This document shows, one piece after another, positions 31,632 through 35,070 of a DNA stretch of 35,070 nucleotides. Origin of the DNA: an uncultured Spartobacteria bacterium (GTDB lineage: Bacteria > Verrucomicrobiota > Verrucomicrobiia > Chthoniobacterales > JAATET01). Both the position numbers and the translations under genes were made by a program. Each line of letters opens with the position of its first letter. Position 1 is the stretch's first letter. The stretch is from NCBI GenBank assembly GCA_938011325.1, contig CALLUD010000009.1:1-35070 (forward strand), read 5' to 3'. The notes under the pieces were generated by a model, which was not told the origin of the DNA, searched no databases, and saw only the letters and a list, made by a program, of their open reading frames with translations.

Positions 31632-31665
31632 AGCCCCGGTCGGGTCTCTCCGGCCGGGGCTTTTT
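31632..31665 (+). terminator. Rho-independent terminator of superoxide dismutase gene
   Basis: AGCCCCGG at 31632-31639 pairs with CCGGGGCT at 31654-31661, followed by TTTT to 31665. It starts 24 bases after the stop codon and separates sodA from the decarboxylase gene. Confidence 0.88.
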
Positions 31666-31745
31666 CGTGTCCGCGTTTCCGTGGACGGTTCGGCTTCCTC
31701 GCGCCGGATGCAGGGCCTATCATCCTCGGAGCGACCCATTTCCCC

Positions 31746-33143
31746 ATGGCTCTTCACGACAAACGTTCCGTTCAAGACAGGATCAACGACGAGGTCTACG
31801 CCTCCACCGATCTCAGCGTCAGTCTTCCGAAATATCGCATTCCCGACAGCGAGCACGATCCCCGGCACATTTACGCCGTTGTTCGCGACGAGCTCATGCT
31901 CGACGGGAATGCCCGGCAGAATCTCGCCACCTTCTGCCAGACGTGGTCCGAGCCCGAGGTGCATCGTTTGATGGACGAGTGCCTCGCGAAGAACATCGAG
32001 GACAAGGACGAATACCCGCAGACCGCCGAGATCGAGGCGCGCTGCGTGCAGATGATCGCGCATCTCTGGAACGCGCCCGCGGACGGCAATCCCATCGGTT
32101 GCTCGACGATCGGATCCAGCGAGGCGGCGATGCTGGGTGGAATGGCGATGAAGCGCCGATGGGAGGCGCGGCAAAGGGCGGCCGGAAAGTCGATCGACCG
32201 TCCGAATCTCGTGACCGGTCCCGTGCAGGTCTGCTGGCACAAATTCACGCGCTACTGGGGCGTCGAGCATCGCGAGATTCCCATGGAACCGGGCCGCCTG
32301 CTCATGACGCCTGACGAGGTGCTTTCCCGCTGTGATGAGAATACGATCGGCGTTGTGCCCACGCTCGGGGTGACCTTCACGGGGCAATACGAGCCCGTGG
32401 CCGCGGTGGCCGCCGCGCTGGACGATTACGAGAGGCGCACCGGCCTCGACATTCCGATCCACGTCGACGGGGCCAGCGGCGGCTTTCTCGCGCCGTTCTG
32501 CGCGCCGGAACTCGCGTGGGATTTCCGGCTGCCGCGCGTGAAATCCATCAATGCCTCGGGCCACAAGTTCGGACTCGCTCCGCTCGGCGTGGGCTGGGTG
32601 GTCTGGCGCGAGAGCACCGATCTTCCCGAGGATCTCATCTTCTGGGTGAACTATCTCGGCGGCAACATGCGCGACCTGTCGCTGAATTTCTCACGCCCCG
32701 GCGGTCAGGTTGTCGCGCAGTATTACAACTTCCTGCGCCTCGGCCGGGAAGGTTACCGCAAGGTCCACACGGCGTGTTACGAAACGGCCGCGTGGCTCTC
32801 CGACCGGATCGCCGCCCTCGGTCTGTTCGAGATGATCTACGGTGGCGACGCGGCAACGGGCATCCCCGCACTGAGCTGGAAGATCCGCGACGGTGCCGAC
32901 CCGGGATTCACCCTCTTCGATCTCGCAGACCGGCTGCGGGTGCGTGGCTGGCAGGTGCCCGCCTATACCCTCCCGCCGAAGTGCGAGACCCTCGCGGTGC
33001 AGCGGATCCTTGTCCGCCACGGGGTGAGCCGGGATCTCGCGTCATTGCTGATGAGAGACATCGAGCAGGCGCTCGCGCATTTCGGGAAACATCCCGTGCA
33101 AAATCCGCTGGGAGAGGCGGAGGCCTCCGGCTTTCACCACTGA
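31746..33143 (+). CDS. gadB: Glutamate decarboxylase
   Basis: A 465-residue PLP enzyme, the same length as E. coli GadB. It converts glutamate to GABA and CO2, consuming a proton. HVDGASGGF at 239-247 contains the PLP-ring aspartate D241, and SGHKFGLAPLGVGW at 271-284 contains the PLP lysine K274. GSSEAAMLGGMAMKRRW and TFTGQYEPV are further family blocks. The C-terminus ends SGFHH; in E. coli GadB a histidine near the end closes the active site at neutral pH. No GABA antiporter gene (gadC) is nearby. The ATG at 31746 matches family length; the open frame upstream overlaps sodA. Confidence 0.94.
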   Translation: MALHDKRSVQDRINDEVYASTDLSVSLPKYRIPDSEHDPRHIYAVVRDELMLDGNARQNLATFCQTWSEPEVHRLMDECLAKNIEDKDEYPQTAEIEARCVQMIAHLWNAPADGNPIGCSTIGSSEAAMLGGMAMKRRWEARQRAAGKSIDRPNLVTGPVQVCWHKFTRYWGVEHREIPMEPGRLLMTPDEVLSRCDENTIGVVPTLGVTFTGQYEPVAAVAAALDDYERRTGLDIPIHVDGASGGFLAPFCAPELAWDFRLPRVKSINASGHKFGLAPLGVGWVVWRESTDLPEDLIFWVNYLGGNMRDLSLNFSRPGGQVVAQYYNFLRLGREGYRKVHTACYETAAWLSDRIAALGLFEMIYGGDAATGIPALSWKIRDGADPGFTLFDLADRLRVRGWQVPAYTLPPKCETLAVQRILVRHGVSRDLASLLMRDIEQALAHFGKHPVQNPLGEAEASGFHH

Positions 33144-33152
33144 CGTTCGCGG

Positions 33153-34283
33153 TCAGGCGCAGGCGGACTCGATCATCGAGCACGCGTGCTTCCATTGACG
33201 GAACGTCTCGGAGAGCTGCCTGCCGGTCTCGCGGAGCTGGCGCTGAAGGTTGGCGCGATACGCGCGTGAAGCCTCGACCTGCCGGTCGCGGAGCTTCTGC
33301 CATTCGGTGTGGAGGTTCATCCATTTTTCCAGCGCGTGGTCGAAGGCCGCATGTGCGGAGTCGAGCATGCCGGAGAATGCGCCGCCTGCGGCGGGATGGG
33401 ACTCCAGCTTCGCGGCGAGCTGCCGGCGTTGCTCGGTCACTTCGGCCTGCAGAATCTTTGCGCGCGGGACGGTGCGCAGATTTCGCACAAGACCGGTGGC
33501 CTGCAGGATGCGGATCGTCCACTTTGTGGGATCCCACTGCCAGGGCTTCACGCCGTTGCGGTAGTCGTGCTGAAACTCGTGGTGATAGTTGTGGTAGCCC
33601 TCGCCGAAGGTGAAGAGCGCCATCAGGAAGCTGTCGCGCGCCGAGCACTTTGTGGAATACGGGCGTTTGCCGGTCCAGTGGCAGAGGGAGTTGATGCAAA
33701 ACGTCATGTGGTGCACGAAGACGACGCGCGCCACTCCGGCGATGAGGAAGGCACCGAGTGCCGAAACCCAGCCACCCCACAGGAAGCCGATGAGGGTGGG
33801 CAGGACGAATCCGACTCCGAGCGCCAGTGCCAGGTAGTTACGATGCTGCCAGCAGGCGAGGCGGTCCTTTTGCAGATCACGCACCCACGTCAGCGGAGTG
33901 TCGGGACCACGGCGGAAGAGCAGCCAGCCAATGTGGGCATGCCAGAATCCCTTGTTGATATCGTAGGGATCGTCGTCGTGATCGACATGCTTGTGATGGC
34001 GACGATGGTCCGCGCACCATCTCAACGCGGAATCCTCGAACGCCGCCGCTCCGAAGAGCAGCGTGAACAACCGCACGGGCGTGGCCGCCTGGAAGGTGAG
34101 GTGCGAGAAGAGCCGGTGGTAGCCGAGCGTGATGCTCAGGCCGGTGGCGATGAAGAAGAAAAGAAAGAGGACGAGCTGGAAGGGATCGAACCCGAAGTGC
34201 CAGAGATAGGCGGGGACGCCGATGAGCGTCGTGAGAAAGGTGCCGAACAGAAAGACCGTGTTCAGCCAATGGATGTTTTTCAT
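33153..34283 (-). CDS. Fatty-acid (acyl-CoA) desaturase with helical C-terminal extension
   Basis: A 376-residue membrane desaturase of the delta-9 type. The three histidine boxes are HRLFSH (56-61), HRRHHKHVD (93-101) and HNYHH (231-235), with GEGYHNYHHEFQHDYRNG as usual. Membrane segments lie at about 8-28, 34-54, 70-88, 152-170 and 174-192. After residue 285 comes a charged helical extension of about 90 residues (QAEVTEQRRQLAAKLE, EKWMNLHTEWQKLRDRQVEA), probably coiled coil, not part of the catalytic core. It inserts a double bond into acyl chains and so adjusts membrane fluidity. It lies 71 bases downstream of the RRM gene on the same strand. Confidence 0.93.
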   Translation of the reverse strand: MKNIHWLNTVFLFGTFLTTLIGVPAYLWHFGFDPFQLVLFLFFFIATGLSITLGYHRLFSHLTFQAATPVRLFTLLFGAAAFEDSALRWCADHRRHHKHVDHDDDPYDINKGFWHAHIGWLLFRRGPDTPLTWVRDLQKDRLACWQHRNYLALALGVGFVLPTLIGFLWGGWVSALGAFLIAGVARVVFVHHMTFCINSLCHWTGKRPYSTKCSARDSFLMALFTFGEGYHNYHHEFQHDYRNGVKPWQWDPTKWTIRILQATGLVRNLRTVPRAKILQAEVTEQRRQLAAKLESHPAAGGAFSGMLDSAHAAFDHALEKWMNLHTEWQKLRDRQVEASRAYRANLQRQLRETGRQLSETFRQWKHACSMIESACA

Positions 34284-34315
34284 GGAACAGGTTCCGGGGA
34301 GGAACGGGAGAGGGA

Positions 34316-34348
34316 AAGCGCCCCCGGCCGCAAAAGCCGGAGGCGCTT
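34316..34348 (-). terminator. Hairpin between the RRM gene and the desaturase gene
   Basis: AAGCGCC (34316-34322) pairs with GGCGCTT (34342-34348), and CCGGC (34324-34328) with GCCGG (34336-34340), with one C-A mismatch between. On minus it directly follows the RRM stop codon, but the bases after it (TTTCCCTCTCC) form only a weak T-run. It could be a leaky terminator or a processing/stability hairpin between the two genes. Confidence 0.55.
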
Positions 34349-34354
34349 GCGGAA

Positions 34355-34660
34355 TTAGAAGCGGCGGGCGGGACGACGGTCGCGATTGTGACCGTTGCCG
34401 GCCGGACGTGCCTCGCGTTCACGGGCAATGTTCACAGCCAGGTTGCGGCCCTGAAAATCGCGATCGTTGAACTGGTTGATGGCCACCTCGGCCTCATGGG
34501 CGTTGCCCATCACCACGAATCCGAATCCGCGGGAATTGCCGGTGTCCCGGTCGGTGATGACAGTGGCCTCACGCACGGTTCCCGCGCTGGAGAAGAGTTC
34601 GTTGAGGTCGTTTTCGGTGGTGCCGAAGGCAAGATTGCCGACGTAGAGTTTGTTGTTCAT
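34355..34660 (-). CDS. RRM-domain RNA-binding protein
   Basis: A 101-residue protein made of a single RNA-recognition motif. RNP2 is LYVGNL at 5-10 and RNP1 is RGFGFVVM at 44-51. The tail (EREARPAGNGHNRDRRPARRF) is rich in Arg and Gly, as in the small Rbp proteins of cyanobacteria and other bacteria, many of which are cold-induced. It probably binds single-stranded RNA; targets are unknown. It is upstream of and co-directional with the desaturase gene. Confidence 0.93.
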   Translation of the reverse strand: MNNKLYVGNLAFGTTENDLNELFSSAGTVREATVITDRDTGNSRGFGFVVMGNAHEAEVAINQFNDRDFQGRNLAVNIAREREARPAGNGHNRDRRPARRF

Positions 34661-35070
34661 TTGGTTCTTTCTGAATCGAGGTGCACTTCGCGTGGCTGAC
34701 TCCGGTTATCGGATTATTATCGCCACTGACACGTTCGCGGCCTTCGCCGTAAAGAAACCAACTAGCAATCTATCATGCCCGGTTAAGGGCGCATCGACAC
34801 CGCCACTAGAGACGGCTCTGGAATTTAAGCAAGAAGTTATTTTTCGGCGGAGCTGTCGGCGGGCGCATTTTACAGAGGTGGAGAGGCATAAAAAAATTTT
34901 CGCCCTGGCGGAAATGCCGGAGGGGCGAGGGACGAGGGACGAGGGACGAGCGTCGAGGGACGAGCGCGGCAACCCGCGACGGGCAACCTCCTGCGCTCCT
35001 TGCGCCTCTTCGCGGCAAAGCCTTCGTCCGGCTCCGCGCGCCAGCGGCACTCGACTTTTGGACTCTCAGG
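34661..35070. other. Intergenic region at the window end
   Basis: No supportable gene is seen in these 410 bases. The first part is the probable promoter region of the RRM gene. From 34920 a heptamer array is present, and the segment 34990-35025 (CTCCTGCGCTCCTTGCGCCT and following) resembles the low-complexity intergenic phrases common in Verrucomicrobiota and Planctomycetota. Frames across it translate to Arg/Ser/Pro-rich sequence and are not called. Confidence 0.55.
34920..34968. repeat. Tandem heptamer repeat (GAGGGAC)
   Basis: Seven consecutive 7-base units: GAGGGGC, three perfect GAGGGAC (34927-34947), GAGCGTC, GAGGGAC and GAGCGCG. This is a short degenerate minisatellite in non-coding DNA with the same period as the array at 25901-25928. 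Confidence 0.8.

Noticed and set aside
34706..35050. A 114-codon minus frame at the window end
   Set aside because: It translates the heptamer repeat and low-complexity DNA into Arg/Ser/Pro-rich sequence; no family features.

Overview
This window is GC-rich chromosomal DNA of a Gram-negative bacterium, most likely a member of the Verrucomicrobiota (class not resolved). The evidence is an ExbD/TolR protein and an LptF/LptG permease (outer-membrane biology), PEP-CTERM secreted proteins with autotransporter-type beta-strand repeats, a zinc-ribbon Ser/Thr kinase, tandem GH43 enzymes, a frequent lack of Shine-Dalgarno sequences, and short heptamer-type intergenic repeats. This placement is inference from gene content, not a phylogeny.

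Layout. 1-4.5 kb: the 3' end of exbD, a convergent LysR regulator, then a coupled run of PlsC-type acyltransferase, DUF2157 membrane protein and GDYXXLXY protein, followed by an LptF/LptG permease. 4.5-6.3 kb (minus): family-4 uracil-DNA glycosylase and RluD-type pseudouridine synthase. 6.3-11.6 kb (plus): zinc-ribbon Ser/Thr kinase, a ClpX-like AAA+ ATPase with unusual architecture, a membrane-anchored class III cyclase-like protein that has lost its catalytic residues, and recR. 11.6-18.1 kb: a lower-GC island with three PEP-CTERM proteins. One is on plus; two are large tandem paralogues on minus. A degenerate 1-kb stretch separates them and each gene has its own hairpin terminator.

18.2-19.2 kb: lipA. 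19.2-25.9 kb (minus): a co-directional run nagZ-like GH3, PEP carboxylase, GH43, GH43, fumarylacetoacetase-family hydrolase. 25.9-30.9 kb (plus): nadD-rsfS, a CPXCG zinc protein, a SirB1-type transglutaminase-like protein, cinA, an Hsp33-like redox chaperone coupled to a CHAD protein. 31-34.7 kb: Mn-type superoxide dismutase, glutamate decarboxylase, and on minus an RRM RNA-binding protein upstream of a fatty-acid desaturase. The last 0.4 kb carries no supportable gene but holds a tandem heptamer repeat.

How the parts fit. Much of the window is housekeeping (RNA modification, DNA repair, NAD, lipoate, ribosome silencing). The best candidates for undescribed biology are the kinase / ClpX-like / degenerate-cyclase cluster, the Hsp33-CHAD pair (redox chaperone with a presumptive polyphosphate-binding protein), and the duplicated secreted beta-solenoid PEP-CTERM genes with structured leader DNA. 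No rRNA, tRNA, CRISPR array, IS element or phage gene was recognised.
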